From positions 1 to 10,221 of the forward strand of contig JABGQJ010000237.1 in the NCBI GenBank assembly GCA_018648945.1: DNA of 10,221 nucleotides. The letters run 5' to 3'. The stretch's first letter is position 1. Every line of letters starts with the position of its first letter. This document shows positions 1 through 7,970 of this stretch, piece by piece. The notes beneath the pieces are model-generated. The model was not told where the DNA came from and did not search any database. It saw only the letters and a list, made by a program, of their open reading frames with translations. This stretch comes from Victivallales bacterium. GTDB taxonomy: Bacteria; Verrucomicrobiota; Lentisphaeria; Oligosphaerales; Lenti-02. Position numbers and translations under genes: made by a program.

Positions 1-17
1 CGCAGCTAGAGAGTACA

Positions 18-1544
18 ATGAAGAAGAAGCCGAACTTCCTGGTGATCGTGGCCGACGATATGGGCTACTCGGATGCGGGTTGCTATGGCGGCGAGATCTC
101 GACCCCGAACCTAGACGGGCTGGCGAACAACGGTATCCGCTTTGTGCAGCACTACTCGACCGGGCGTTGCTGGCCGTCGCGGGCCTGCATCCTCACCGGC
201 CAGTACTACCAGCAGGTTCCCCAAGCCAAGCCCAACACTCCACTGCCGAACTGGGGCCGCCCCATCCCGCACTATCTGAAACCCGAGGGCTACCGGGCCT
301 ACCATTCCGGCAAATGGCATGTGAACCAGATGCCCGATCCCATGGTGCATGGGGGCTTCGACCGCTCCTATTACATCCGCGACTACAACCGCAATTTCGC
401 CGTGAAGAACCATCAGCTGAACGGGGAGCAACTGCCGCCCGCGGAACCCGAGTCCGGCTACTACTCCAGTACCGCCATCTCCCAGTACGCCATTGACTTC
501 CTCCAGGAGCATGAGCGGGACCATGAGGACGACCCTCTGTTCCTCTACCTGGCCTTCATCGCCCCCCACTTCCCCCTGCACGCCCCGGCGGACGACATCG
601 CCGAATACGACGGCGTGTACGACGAGGGTTGGGACAGGGCCCGCGAAGCGCGAATGGCGCGACTGCGGCAGATGGGCATCGTGGATTGCGGCCTCTCGCC
701 ACGCCAGCCGAGGGTGGTGCCATCGTGGAACTTCAGCGGCGAGGAACTGGCCGAGCAGATCGGGCCGGGGGAAGCGCCCCGCGCGGTCAGCTGGAACCAT
801 CTGGACGAGGCCCAGAAGAAGTTCCAGGCCCAGAAGATGGAGATCCATGCGGCCATGATTCACCGCATGGACCGCGAGATCGGGCGGGTCATCGACCAGC
901 TGAAAGCCATGGGCGAGTTCGAGAATACGGTGATCCTCTTTGTCTCCGACAACGGGGCCAGCGCCGAACAGATCATCCGGGGAGACGGGCATGACAAGAC
1001 CGCGCCGCTCGGCAGCGAGGAGTCCTATCTCTGTCTCGGGCCTGGGTGGTCCACCGCCGCCAACACCCCTTTCCGCTACCACAAATCGTGGGTTCACGAA
1101 GGCGGCATCGCATCGCCCCTGATCGTGCATTGGCCCGCCGGCATCCAGGCCCGTGGTGAGCTGCGCCAGGCACCGGGGCACTTCGTGGATATCCTCCCCA
1201 CCTTGCTCGACTTGGCCGATGGCAATCCGAATCCCGCTTGGCGGAGCGAAGATGCGCCGCCGCTGGCCGGGGTCAGTCTTGCGCCCGCCCTGCAAGAGGA
1301 CTGCGAGATCCCGCGCGAGTGCATCTTCTTCAGCCACATCGGGCACCGTGCCATCCGCGTGGGCAAGTGGAAGCTGGTCGCGGTGAAGTTCGGCAAGTGG
1401 GAGCTGTATGACCTGGAGACGGACCGGTCCGAACTGCACAATCTGGCGGCCGAACATCCCGACAAAGTGGCCGAACTGGCCAAACTCTGGCAGGAGAAGG
1501 CAGACGAGTTCCTCTCGCAGTCCGGCGAGAAACGGGTCGGCTGA
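18..1544 (+). CDS. Type I (formylglycine-dependent) sulfatase
   Basis: The product is a 508-residue alkaline-phosphatase-superfamily sulfatase that should hydrolyse a sulfate ester, probably on a polysaccharide or aryl substrate. The complete sulfatase signature CWPSRACILTG lies at residues 51-61; Cys51 is the residue that a maturase oxidises to formylglycine. The N-terminal metal pair is Asp13-Asp14 (VADDMGYSD), Lys99/His101 lie in HSGKWH, His184 in APHFPLHAP, and the second metal pair is Asp311-Asn312 in FVSDNGAS. Lys356 and the following EGG are also typical. Length is normal for the family. The start at 18 follows GAGAG at 9-13. The frame is open to the window edge, so an upstream start with a signal peptide cannot be excluded; as drawn there is no signal peptide. 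The next gene is 80 bp downstream on the same strand, so an operon is possible. The exact substrate is not readable. Confidence 0.95.
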   Translation: MKKKPNFLVIVADDMGYSDAGCYGGEISTPNLDGLANNGIRFVQHYSTGRCWPSRACILTGQYYQQVPQAKPNTPLPNWGRPIPHYLKPEGYRAYHSGKWHVNQMPDPMVHGGFDRSYYIRDYNRNFAVKNHQLNGEQLPPAEPESGYYSSTAISQYAIDFLQEHERDHEDDPLFLYLAFIAPHFPLHAPADDIAEYDGVYDEGWDRAREARMARLRQMGIVDCGLSPRQPRVVPSWNFSGEELAEQIGPGEAPRAVSWNHLDEAQKKFQAQKMEIHAAMIHRMDREIGRVIDQLKAMGEFENTVILFVSDNGASAEQIIRGDGHDKTAPLGSEESYLCLGPGWSTAANTPFRYHKSWVHEGGIASPLIVHWPAGIQARGELRQAPGHFVDILPTLLDLADGNPNPAWRSEDAPPLAGVSLAPALQEDCEIPRECIFFSHIGHRAIRVGKWKLVAVKFGKWELYDLETDRSELHNLAAEHPDKVAELAKLWQEKADEFLSQSGEKRVG

Positions 1545-1611
1545 TCGGCCACGGAGAGGCAATACTACCGAGCACGTGTCGTTTTGTGCGAAAGTGCCAC
1601 TCAAGGCCTTC

Positions 1612-1616
1612 AGGAG
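1612..1616 (+). promoter_or_regulatory. Ribosome binding site fixing the start of the propeller gene
   Basis: AGGAG ends 8 bases before ATG at 1625. It decides for this start over an in-frame ATG at 1586, whose extra 13 residues are charged and would spoil the signal peptide that begins at 1625. Confidence 0.7.
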
Positions 1617-1624
1617 TACACGCC

Positions 1625-2587
1625 ATGAACCTGCGCCATGCCCTACCCGTCGCCCTCCTGTCTCTTCTGCTTCCCCTGCTGGCTCAGGAGAACGATGACA
1701 AGGCAACCCACCGAGAAGTGGAGATGCTCGACGTCCGCTTCCAACGCTTCGGTTGCCTCTGCCTGGACGGCAAGGGACGCTTGCTCGCAGGCGACGCGGG
1801 GGCCAAGACGATCAAGGTCCTCTCGACCGACGGGAAGCTGCTGAGCGAGCTGAAGCCGGGCTTGCCGGCCGAAGCCATCGCGGTCGCCCCGGACGGCGCG
1901 ATCTACTGTGGCGGCGGCGGCAAGCTGGCGGAGCTGACGGCGGACGGCAAGGTGGTGCGCACCGTGCCCCTGCCTACGGACGCGGCCAGCGACATGCCCC
2001 GGCGGCGGAACAAACGCGGCAACCAAGTCTCCGGCATCGCCGTCACCAAGGACTACGTCTTCGCCACCATCGGCTCGGGCTGGAGCGTAGGTGCGAAGGC
2101 CAAGCTGTTCCGGTTCAACCGTGAACTGGGCGACCCAAAGGTGCTGCTTACCGGTCTGCGGGGCTGCTGTCAACGCTGTGACATCAAGGTCCACGACGGG
2201 ATCATCTACATCGCTGAGAACGGAGCCTACCGGGTGGTCCGGATGACTCCCGAGGGCAAGGTCCTCGGCCGTTGGGGCGAGCGTGGACGAACGGGCGATG
2301 CGGGGTTCGGCAGCTGCTGCAACCCGATGAATCTCTGCTTCGGCAAGGACGGCAATCTCTACACCGCCGAGTCCGGACTGGGACGCATCAAGCGGTACAC
2401 GGCTGACGGCAAGTTCCTCGATCTGGTCGGCTATGCAGGCGTGGCCCGTTTCAACCGGGCCAGCGGCCTCGCCGCCGCCTGTAGCAACATCGCCATCGTC
2501 GCCACAGCCAACGGGGACCGGGTGTTTGCCATGGACTTCAAACAGGGGCGCATCCGCGTGCTTGAGCGCAAGCCCAAGGGCGAATGA
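1625..2587 (+). CDS. Secreted NHL/SMP-30-type six-bladed beta-propeller with conserved-looking Cys motifs
   Basis: The product has 320 residues. A signal peptide is clear: MNLRHALPVA then a Leu-rich core, with cleavage near Ala20. The mature part is built from repeats of about 45 residues of the type 'DGKGRLLAGD...IKVLSTDGKLL' and 'KDGNLYTAESGLGRIKRYTADGKFL', typical of NHL or SMP-30 propellers. It is unusually rich in cysteine for an exported protein: C44 and C46 (CLC), C95, GCCQRCD at 180-186, SCCNPMN at 230-236 with C238, and C286. Similar double-Cys motifs occur, as I recall, in a set of planctomycete-type NHL proteins, which suggests a disulfide core or a metal/cofactor site; that function is inference. 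The stop overlaps the next start (ATGA, 2584-2587), implying translational coupling. No enzyme activity is assigned. Confidence 0.88.
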   Translation: MNLRHALPVALLSLLLPLLAQENDDKATHREVEMLDVRFQRFGCLCLDGKGRLLAGDAGAKTIKVLSTDGKLLSELKPGLPAEAIAVAPDGAIYCGGGGKLAELTADGKVVRTVPLPTDAASDMPRRRNKRGNQVSGIAVTKDYVFATIGSGWSVGAKAKLFRFNRELGDPKVLLTGLRGCCQRCDIKVHDGIIYIAENGAYRVVRMTPEGKVLGRWGERGRTGDAGFGSCCNPMNLCFGKDGNLYTAESGLGRIKRYTADGKFLDLVGYAGVARFNRASGLAAACSNIAIVATANGDRVFAMDFKQGRIRVLERKPKGE

Positions 2588-4584
2588 TGCGGCGCGCTGG
2601 ACTCGCGGTGCTCACCATTTGGTTCGCCGGACTTTCCGGTTGCGTCGGGCTGGCACCAGGCCCGACGGCGCGCCCGCTGACCGTGGTGGTCATGGATCCA
2701 CTGGCGGCAGATCTGGCCTGCGACTGTGTGGCTGGCTATGCGCAGCGCGACTACCCGGCTCTGGCCGCATTCCTCGCTGGGCGGCTGGGGCGGGAGGTGA
2801 ATTTCAGCTTCGTGGAGGCCCTCGCCGAAGCTCAGCGACGGTTGGGGAAAACGCCCATCGATCTGGTGATTGGGAAGCGAAGCATAGTCGTGGCCGATGC
2901 CGGAACCACCGGGACGCCCCTCATCCCCGTGGCCATGCTCACTGGGCAGGACGGCGCGGTCACGCTCCACGGCCTGGTCGTGGTGCGCAAGGATTCCCGC
3001 TACCAACGGCTGGAAGATCTGGGAGGCAAGCGGATTCTGCTGGGGTCTGCAGAGGCCAGCGAGAAACACGCAGCCGCCCGAGCCACCTTGGCGGCGTATG
3101 GAGTCAGAGCCCGGACCAGCGTGTCCAGCTCCTGCAATGCCGCCGCCGTGGCCGTCTCCGAAGGCGAGGCGGACGCCGCCGTCATCTCCAGTTACGCCAT
3201 GCCTCTGCTTGAGGGGTGCGGCACTCTCTCCGCCGGCGAACTCCGCATCATCGGCAAGACGGGCCAGGTGCCATTCATCACCGCGTTCACCGCGGCGGCC
3301 ATGCCCGCCGCGATGCGCCGGGAGGTCGCACAGGCGCTGCTCGCCCTGCGCAGTCGCCGCCTGCGCAAGCGCATGGAGTCGCGCGATGGCTTCGTGCCCT
3401 GCGGTCCAGCCACGGATCTGCCCGACTGGTCGGACTGGCGCGGTGTCGAACGCGCCGCGCGGTCCGTTGATCTCCCCGCCTCCCCGCCACGCGCGGCCCG
3501 CCTCCTCTGGCGCCGCCCCCTCACCGGGCTCGGCCTGGGCGGGATCAGTCTAGTAGACGGACGGTTGTACTTAGCCGATAAAGATCTAGACCAGGAATAC
3601 AACATCTGGCGCTGCTTGGACGCGGATACCGGCAGCCAGATCTGGGAACACGGCTACCCGGCCGTCGGCGAGATGGACTACAGCAACAGCCCGCGCGCCC
3701 AACCCGTGGTGGTGGGCACGTCGGTCGTCGTCTTCGGGGCCTTCGGTGACCTGCGCTGTCTCGCTGCCACCACTGGCAAGGTCCGCTGGCAACGCAACCT
3801 GCTCAAGGAGTTTGGCGCGGAGTTGCCTACCTGGGGGACCTGCTCGACCCCGTTGGTTGACGGCGACCGGCTGATCGTGAATCCCGGGGGCAAGAAGGCC
3901 TCGCTGGCAGCGCTCAGTCTCGCCACCGGCAAGACCGTCTGGCAGACTCCTGGAGACGCCGCCGGCTACGGCAACCTGATTCTGGGCACCTTCGGCGGCG
4001 TGCGCCAAATCGTGGGACACGATGCCGCATCCCTCGGCGGTTGGGATCCCAAGACCGGCAAACGCCTCTGGCGGTTGGTGCCCCCAATCGAGGGCGACTT
4101 CAATGTGCCCACCCCCATCGATCTCGGCGACGGCACGCTGCTGGTTTGCACCGAGAACAACGGCGCCCGGCGCTATGGCTTCGATGGCCGTGGCAGGGCC
4201 CGCCCCAAGCCCCTGGCGGAACAGCTCGAACTCAACCCCGACATTGCCACCCCCGTGCTCCTGGGGGATGCGGTCTACGGCCTGGGCGCCGACCTGCTCT
4301 GCCTGGATGCCAAGACCCTCCAGGTCCGCTGGCAGCAGGAAGGCGCCCCCTTCGATCAACACTGTGCCCTCCTCGCCAGCCCCAACTACATCCTCGCCCA
4401 CGCCCTAGACGGCCAGACCATCGCCTTCGCGCCCCACCCCAAGCGCTATCGCGAACTCAGTCGGCTCACCCCCTACGCCGACGATCCCCGCGAGGACCGC
4501 GAGGTCTGGTCGCACCCGATCGTGGTCGGCAACCGCCTCTACTCCCGCGATCAACTCGCGATCTCCTGCTTCTTGCTCGAGTGA
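2584..4584 (+). CDS. Lipoprotein: PhnD-like binding domain fused to a PQQ-type beta-propeller
   Basis: The product has 666 residues. A lipoprotein signal ends in the lipobox LSGC, placing the lipidated Cys at residue 20. Residues 32-290 resemble the PhnD/TRAP-type phosphate/phosphonate-binding proteins: VVVMDPLAAD start, GYAQRDYPAL at 51-60, DLVIGKRS at 93-100, LHGLVVVRKDSRY at 128-140, EDLGGKRILLGS at 144-155, and EGEADAAVISSYAMPLL near 193-209. The Ser/Thr-rich ligand loop usual in PhnD (an S-x-T-S-G type motif) is replaced by GSAEASEKH, so phosphonate is unlikely to be the ligand. Residues 305-666 form a PQQ-like propeller with repeats such as CLDADTGSQIWEH, CLAATTGKVRWQ, ALSLATGKTVWQ, WDPKTGKRLWR and CLDAKTLQVRWQ. 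No ABC permease or ATPase adjoins it. The ATGA overlap with the upstream propeller suggests that the two exported proteins work together. Cys46 and Cys48 (CDC), Cys184 and Cys212 may bind a metal or thiol ligand; this is inference. Confidence 0.88.
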   Translation: MMRRAGLAVLTIWFAGLSGCVGLAPGPTARPLTVVVMDPLAADLACDCVAGYAQRDYPALAAFLAGRLGREVNFSFVEALAEAQRRLGKTPIDLVIGKRSIVVADAGTTGTPLIPVAMLTGQDGAVTLHGLVVVRKDSRYQRLEDLGGKRILLGSAEASEKHAAARATLAAYGVRARTSVSSSCNAAAVAVSEGEADAAVISSYAMPLLEGCGTLSAGELRIIGKTGQVPFITAFTAAAMPAAMRREVAQALLALRSRRLRKRMESRDGFVPCGPATDLPDWSDWRGVERAARSVDLPASPPRAARLLWRRPLTGLGLGGISLVDGRLYLADKDLDQEYNIWRCLDADTGSQIWEHGYPAVGEMDYSNSPRAQPVVVGTSVVVFGAFGDLRCLAATTGKVRWQRNLLKEFGAELPTWGTCSTPLVDGDRLIVNPGGKKASLAALSLATGKTVWQTPGDAAGYGNLILGTFGGVRQIVGHDAASLGGWDPKTGKRLWRLVPPIEGDFNVPTPIDLGDGTLLVCTENNGARRYGFDGRGRARPKPLAEQLELNPDIATPVLLGDAVYGLGADLLCLDAKTLQVRWQQEGAPFDQHCALLASPNYILAHALDGQTIAFAPHPKRYRELSRLTPYADDPREDREVWSHPIVVGNRLYSRDQLAISCFLLE

Positions 4585-4767
4585 AAGACATGGCCCGGTT
4601 GGGCGGACTGCCTGGGCGCTGGTGAGAGTAGAAGCGGCTTCTCGCCGCTTTCACCACACGCCCAAAGCGGCAAGATGCCGCTTCTACCTTCGCTCGCGCG
4701 TTTGCTGCGGTCCCTCCCACACCGAATGGTCTCGGCAGGCAAGGTTCACCCCAGGGCGACGGCACCG
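4585..4767. other. Intergenic region between convergent genes
   Basis: This 183-bp gap separates the + strand PhnD-PQQ gene from the - strand beta-helix gene. It holds the large inverted repeat described separately and no credible gene. The start of a long + strand ORF at 4675 is antisense to the beta-helix gene and is not supported. Confidence 0.7.
4628..4687. repeat. Long inverted repeat / paired REP-like hairpins, candidate bidirectional terminator
   Basis: Two 24-base arms (4628-4651 and 4664-4687) are reverse complements with two mismatches, around a 12-base spacer. Each arm also contains its own small palindrome: GCGGC-TTCTC-GCCGC on the left, GCGGCA-AGA-TGCCGC on the right. It can therefore fold as one long hairpin or as two small ones, the layout of a pair of REP units. 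Its place between two convergent stops suits transcription termination on both strands, but there is no following T-run, so classical Rho-independent termination is not proven. Confidence 0.8.
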
Positions 4768-7368
4768 TCACTCGGGGGCTGGGGCGCCGGAGAGGAGGAA
4801 GAAGTCGTCCCAGCGGGCGAAGGCGACTGGACCGGCTTTGCCGCCGGTTGCCTTGCCGATAAGCTGGGCACCAAATTCCACGGTCAGGGGGTTCCCCACG
4901 GCGGGGTCGGCGTCAGCTTTGCCGCTGCGGTAGCGCACGAAATAGGTCCGCCAGTGCTTCTCTTCACCGACCGCTGCGGTCACTGGCGCTTCGCCAAGGA
5001 GCTTGTCCCCGCCCTTGAGGGTGAGCCAGGCTCTGGCCGGCGCGCCGGGGGCATTCAGGTGCATCCTGGCCCAGAGGATGTACTCTGTCTCGGGCTGGAT
5101 CTCACGCAGCGTCTGCTGGCACCGGACGGGCTGACGCTGGTTTGGCATCAGGTTCACGCAGGCCATCTGGCTATGCTCGTGAATCCCGCTCGCGTGCCAG
5201 GGGCCGGTCTTCGGCAGGCCGGCCTCGAAGCTGTGGTTCGCCAACCGGTTCACGGGGCGTACCATCCACTCGGTGTCGTCTGGCCAGTAGGGCTCCCCGT
5301 CGGCACGGAACGTGGGGTAGCGCCCGGTCCGTTTCCAGGTCTCGTTGAGGCCCGGGTCACCCGCAAGGAGACCGTCGAGAGCCACCAACTGCATAGGCTT
5401 GGGTATGGGCTGGAGTCGGTAGTGCTCGCCCCCGTAGCCAGCGGCAAAACGGGGCCGTTCGGGGTGCTTCCCCGCCTCCGTATTGGCCAGGGAACGGGTC
5501 ACGATCTTGTCTGTGGCGCTGGGTATGTAGACTGGATCGAGCGTCAACGGGAGGGTCACGCCACGTCCCTTCAGCGGGCTGTCGGCCCGCAACCGGTAGT
5601 CTCCGGCCACGGGGTCGGCAAATCCAGGCGCCCCGACGAGCTGGGGTGGCTTGGTGTTGCCCCAGCTTCGCCCGTTCCGGTGGGCCTGCAGGAGCATGGC
5701 ATCAGCGATGACCGAATGCCGATCCGAGTGGGTCGCGCGGTGCCAGAAGGGGAGCCTGCCGTAGTAGTCGTCCCAGCCCGCCATGAACTTGATGTGGTTG
5801 CCGCCGTTGTGAATGGCCGGGAGGGTCCAGGCGAACACGTTGTAATCGAACTGGTTGTTCTGGCCGTAGGGCGAATCGCGGTTGCAGGCCAGATAGGAGC
5901 CGGTCGAGTTCATGATGATGTTGTTGACCACCAGATTGTTGCGGGTGGCGAAAAGGACGTGTTTGGGTTGTGGCCGGTATGGATCGCCGTGTCTTTGCCG
6001 GAAATGGGCGCCACGGGGTGAGGTCGTCAGGGTGATGCCTTCCCCGCACCCGTCCAGGACATTGTGCGCCACCAGCGTGTTGGCGCTGTACACCCAGATG
6101 CCGCGGCCGCAGTCCCGGAACACATTGTTGGCAATCACGCCCCAGCAGCTGATCTCGAAATACACCCCGAACGGGCACCGCTCGAATCGGTTCTCAGCCA
6201 CGAGGGTGTTGTTCACGTTGATGTCCAGCCAAAGGCCAAGGCCATCATGGAAGTAGTTGCGCAGGATACGCGTGTCCTTCAGAGACGTGATCTTGTTGCC
6301 GTTGTGCCCGCAAAGGACGTTCCCGCGCCAGCCATTGCCGTAGAATTCGTTGCCCTCGATCAGCATGCGCCAGCCGAAGGAGGGGCTGATGCCGCAGAGC
6401 CCGTTCTCCGCGATCACGCAGTTCCTGAGCACGCCATCGTGCCCGTGGTGGATCAGTCCGATGAACTCGTTCCAGCGAATTCTGCAGTGCTCCACCAGCG
6501 TGTCGGACCCACTCACCACCACCGCCGCTTCACTGCCTCCCGTGTGCTGGCCGTCGGCGGCGTACTGAATGTCGAAGCCGCTCAGCGTCCACGTGCCAGT
6601 TAGCCGCAGGATCCCGCCGCGCGCGGCGCGGACGAGTTGATGGCCCTTTGGATCGGCACCATCAGGGAGCCACACGTACAGGATCCCGGACTCCCGGTCG
6701 TGGTGGAAGGAGCCGGGGCGCAGATCCGACACGTCCCGTCCGCGCCACTGTTCACGATAGCGAAACGAGCCGCCTTTCTCCGCCCGTATCGGGCAGCCTT
6801 GCAGGCCGATTTGCGCCAGCCGTTTGCCGTCCGCGAAGACCACCTGGCAGCTCTCGGCCATGGGCGTGCTGTAGATGCCCAGGAACGGCGCTGCCGAGTG
6901 GTCGAGAGGACCACCCGTCGCAGGGGGCACGGCGGCTGCGACCGCACCGCCAAGCCCGATCTCCTTGCGCCAGGCGTCCGCATCAAAGGGCGTTTCTTCC
7001 GCCTTGCCAGCCTGCTGCGCTCGCAGTTGCACACGCGTGGGCGCGAAGGCCGAGGTGATGGACTCTCCTCCCGAGATAACGGGTCGGTGTCCCGGCACGG
7101 CCATCAGGACGATCCTCTCTTTCCCCGGATTCTTGGCCTGGACCGTTTCGCGGTACACCCCCTCCGCCACCTCGATGGTGTCGCCAGGCAACGCCTTCGC
7201 GGTCGCGGCCGCAATCGTTCGGAAGGGGGCATCCCGCGTTCCGGGGTTCTCATCCGACGCCTTCGGGTGCTTCGCATCCACCCGTAGTGTGGTTGCCGAG
7301 GCGACCGACGACCAGAGGGCGAGGGTCGCGACGACGACGGTCTGCATGGATCGAGAGTTGATCAACAT
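4768..7368 (-). CDS. Exported right-handed parallel beta-helix protein with C-terminal beta-sandwich domain
   Basis: The product has 866 residues, reading from ATG at 7368. The signal peptide MLINSRSMQTVVVATLALWS is followed by a likely cleavage after SSVASA (about residue 25). Residues 27-110 carry the usual entry of these proteins: GTRDAPFRTIAAATAKALPG, then DTIEVAEGVYRETV. Residues about 250-515 are a ladder of beta-helix coils rich in Asn and Gly, for example DTLVEHCRIRWNEF, GVLRNCVIAENG, MLIEGNEFYGNG, TRILRNYFHDG, TLVAENRFERC and TLVAHNVLDGC. A linker with ADPVAGDYRLRADSPLKG follows. From NHSFEAG (about residue 711) to the end lies a carbohydrate-binding-like beta-sandwich. Family members include pectate, alginate and other polysaccharide lyases and glycosidases; no catalytic triad could be assigned, so substrate and activity stay open. 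The gene is convergent with the PhnD-PQQ gene. An in-frame upstream start at 7542 would bury the signal peptide. Confidence 0.87.
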   Translation of the reverse strand: MLINSRSMQTVVVATLALWSSVASATTLRVDAKHPKASDENPGTRDAPFRTIAAATAKALPGDTIEVAEGVYRETVQAKNPGKERIVLMAVPGHRPVISGGESITSAFAPTRVQLRAQQAGKAEETPFDADAWRKEIGLGGAVAAAVPPATGGPLDHSAAPFLGIYSTPMAESCQVVFADGKRLAQIGLQGCPIRAEKGGSFRYREQWRGRDVSDLRPGSFHHDRESGILYVWLPDGADPKGHQLVRAARGGILRLTGTWTLSGFDIQYAADGQHTGGSEAAVVVSGSDTLVEHCRIRWNEFIGLIHHGHDGVLRNCVIAENGLCGISPSFGWRMLIEGNEFYGNGWRGNVLCGHNGNKITSLKDTRILRNYFHDGLGLWLDINVNNTLVAENRFERCPFGVYFEISCWGVIANNVFRDCGRGIWVYSANTLVAHNVLDGCGEGITLTTSPRGAHFRQRHGDPYRPQPKHVLFATRNNLVVNNIIMNSTGSYLACNRDSPYGQNNQFDYNVFAWTLPAIHNGGNHIKFMAGWDDYYGRLPFWHRATHSDRHSVIADAMLLQAHRNGRSWGNTKPPQLVGAPGFADPVAGDYRLRADSPLKGRGVTLPLTLDPVYIPSATDKIVTRSLANTEAGKHPERPRFAAGYGGEHYRLQPIPKPMQLVALDGLLAGDPGLNETWKRTGRYPTFRADGEPYWPDDTEWMVRPVNRLANHSFEAGLPKTGPWHASGIHEHSQMACVNLMPNQRQPVRCQQTLREIQPETEYILWARMHLNAPGAPARAWLTLKGGDKLLGEAPVTAAVGEEKHWRTYFVRYRSGKADADPAVGNPLTVEFGAQLIGKATGGKAGPVAFARWDDFFLLSGAPAPE

Positions 7369-7375
7369 ATCTACG

Positions 7376-7383
7376 CCTTCCTC
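7376..7383 (-). promoter_or_regulatory. Ribosome binding site for the beta-helix gene
   Basis: On the - strand GAGGAAGG ends 7 bases before ATG at 7368. It supports this start over the in-frame start at 7542, because the signal peptide begins exactly here. Confidence 0.75.
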
Positions 7384-7746
7384 GGTAGCTTGCTCAAGCA
7401 ACACGACGGACTCAGAGCAGACGGAACGGAAGATACAGGTAAGCAGTTTGGGAAGCAAGAACTCACCGGGAACGGCCACAAATCCCATGGAGCGGCCGAT
7501 GGCCGCAACCAAAGCAAGCCGAACCCCGCCGGGGCGGGGCAAGCATCGAATTCACCCCGCTCTGCGGGGCGTGGTGCGTCGGTTTGCTCTGGATATCAGT
7601 GATTTGTGAATCCCGGCGAGTCAAGAACCGAGAATGGCGTGGTCGTAGCTCAACGCGCTGGAGGGGCGGCGGGCCGCCGCCGCGTGAGACGTTGCGGAAC
7701 AGAGACGGCCCGCACGCGCGGGCACCCGTCGCCCTGCAGGCACCGC

Positions 7747-7775
7747 GCCGGGAGCGCTGGCTTCCAGCCGGCATC
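7747..7775 (+). repeat. REP-like hairpin repeat, copy 1
   Basis: This 29-base unit begins GCCGGGAGCGCTGGCTTCC. It is identical at 28 of 29 positions to the reverse complement of the unit at 9672-9700. It folds as GCTGG-CTT-CCAGC. It ends about 18 bases before the methyltransferase remnant begins. Confidence 0.85.
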
Positions 7776-7793
7776 CCTCCCATCTTCCCTGCC

Positions 7794-7970
7794 GGGTACC
7801 GCGCTGCCGAGGATGGCGAATGGGCCTGCGGCAGAGCCCTCGCTCTCGAAGGTGTCCTCGTCCCCGTCACCGCCGACTGGAACGTCCAGCTCCTCCAGTC
7901 CGTCGGCTTCCACCACGTCGAATGCTACTGGCGTCACCTCTGCTTCGCCGACTGGATCACGAGGAAGTAG
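7794..7970 (+). pseudogene. C-terminal remnant of a class I SAM-dependent methyltransferase
   Basis: Fifty-eight codons and a TAG stop encode a tail typical of a group of class I methyltransferases related to CmoA/trans-aconitate methyltransferase-like proteins: ALALEGVLVPVTADWNVQLL, then QSVGFHHVECYWRHLCFADW and ITRK. In those families this segment covers the last strands of the Rossmann-like fold (pattern 'LL..AGF..VE.fwr..nF.gwia.K'). The SAM-binding GxGxG loop and the rest of the protein are absent. Upstream, the same frame runs into a REP-like unit and GC palindromes that do not look coding. I infer a truncated, non-functional remnant. The family match is from memory of the pattern, and the precise substrate class is unknown. 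Confidence 0.6.

Larger units (their letters stand above)
7369..7793. other. Non-coding region upstream of the beta-helix gene, with GC hairpins
   Basis: No gene is supported here. It must hold the promoter of the - strand beta-helix gene, but I could not pick a convincing -35/-10 pair. Structures seen: CCCCGCC/GGCGGGG at 7524-7539; CCCCGC-TCT-GCGGGG at 7555-7569; an 8-bp perfect palindrome GGCGGCGG/CCGCCGCC at 7665-7681, itself enclosed by CAACG (7651-7655) and CGTTG (7690-7694); and a REP-like unit at 7747-7775 listed separately. ORFs that run through this stretch look like chance reading frames in GC-rich DNA. Confidence 0.6.

Noticed and set aside
111..1706. 531-codon open frame on the - strand
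   Set aside because: It is antisense to the sulfatase, whose catalytic motifs are complete; long antisense frames are common in GC-rich genes.
4675..6021. 448-codon open frame on the + strand
   Set aside because: It is antisense to the beta-helix gene, which has clear repeats, a signal peptide and a ribosome-binding site.
7369..7542. N-terminal extension of the beta-helix gene
   Set aside because: A strong ribosome-binding site and a complete signal peptide start at 7368; the extra 58 residues would place the signal inside the protein.
7641..7715. tRNA-like sequence (GTAGCTCAAC)
   Set aside because: It recalls a D-arm, but the box-A end is wrong, and no T-arm or matching acceptor stem was found.
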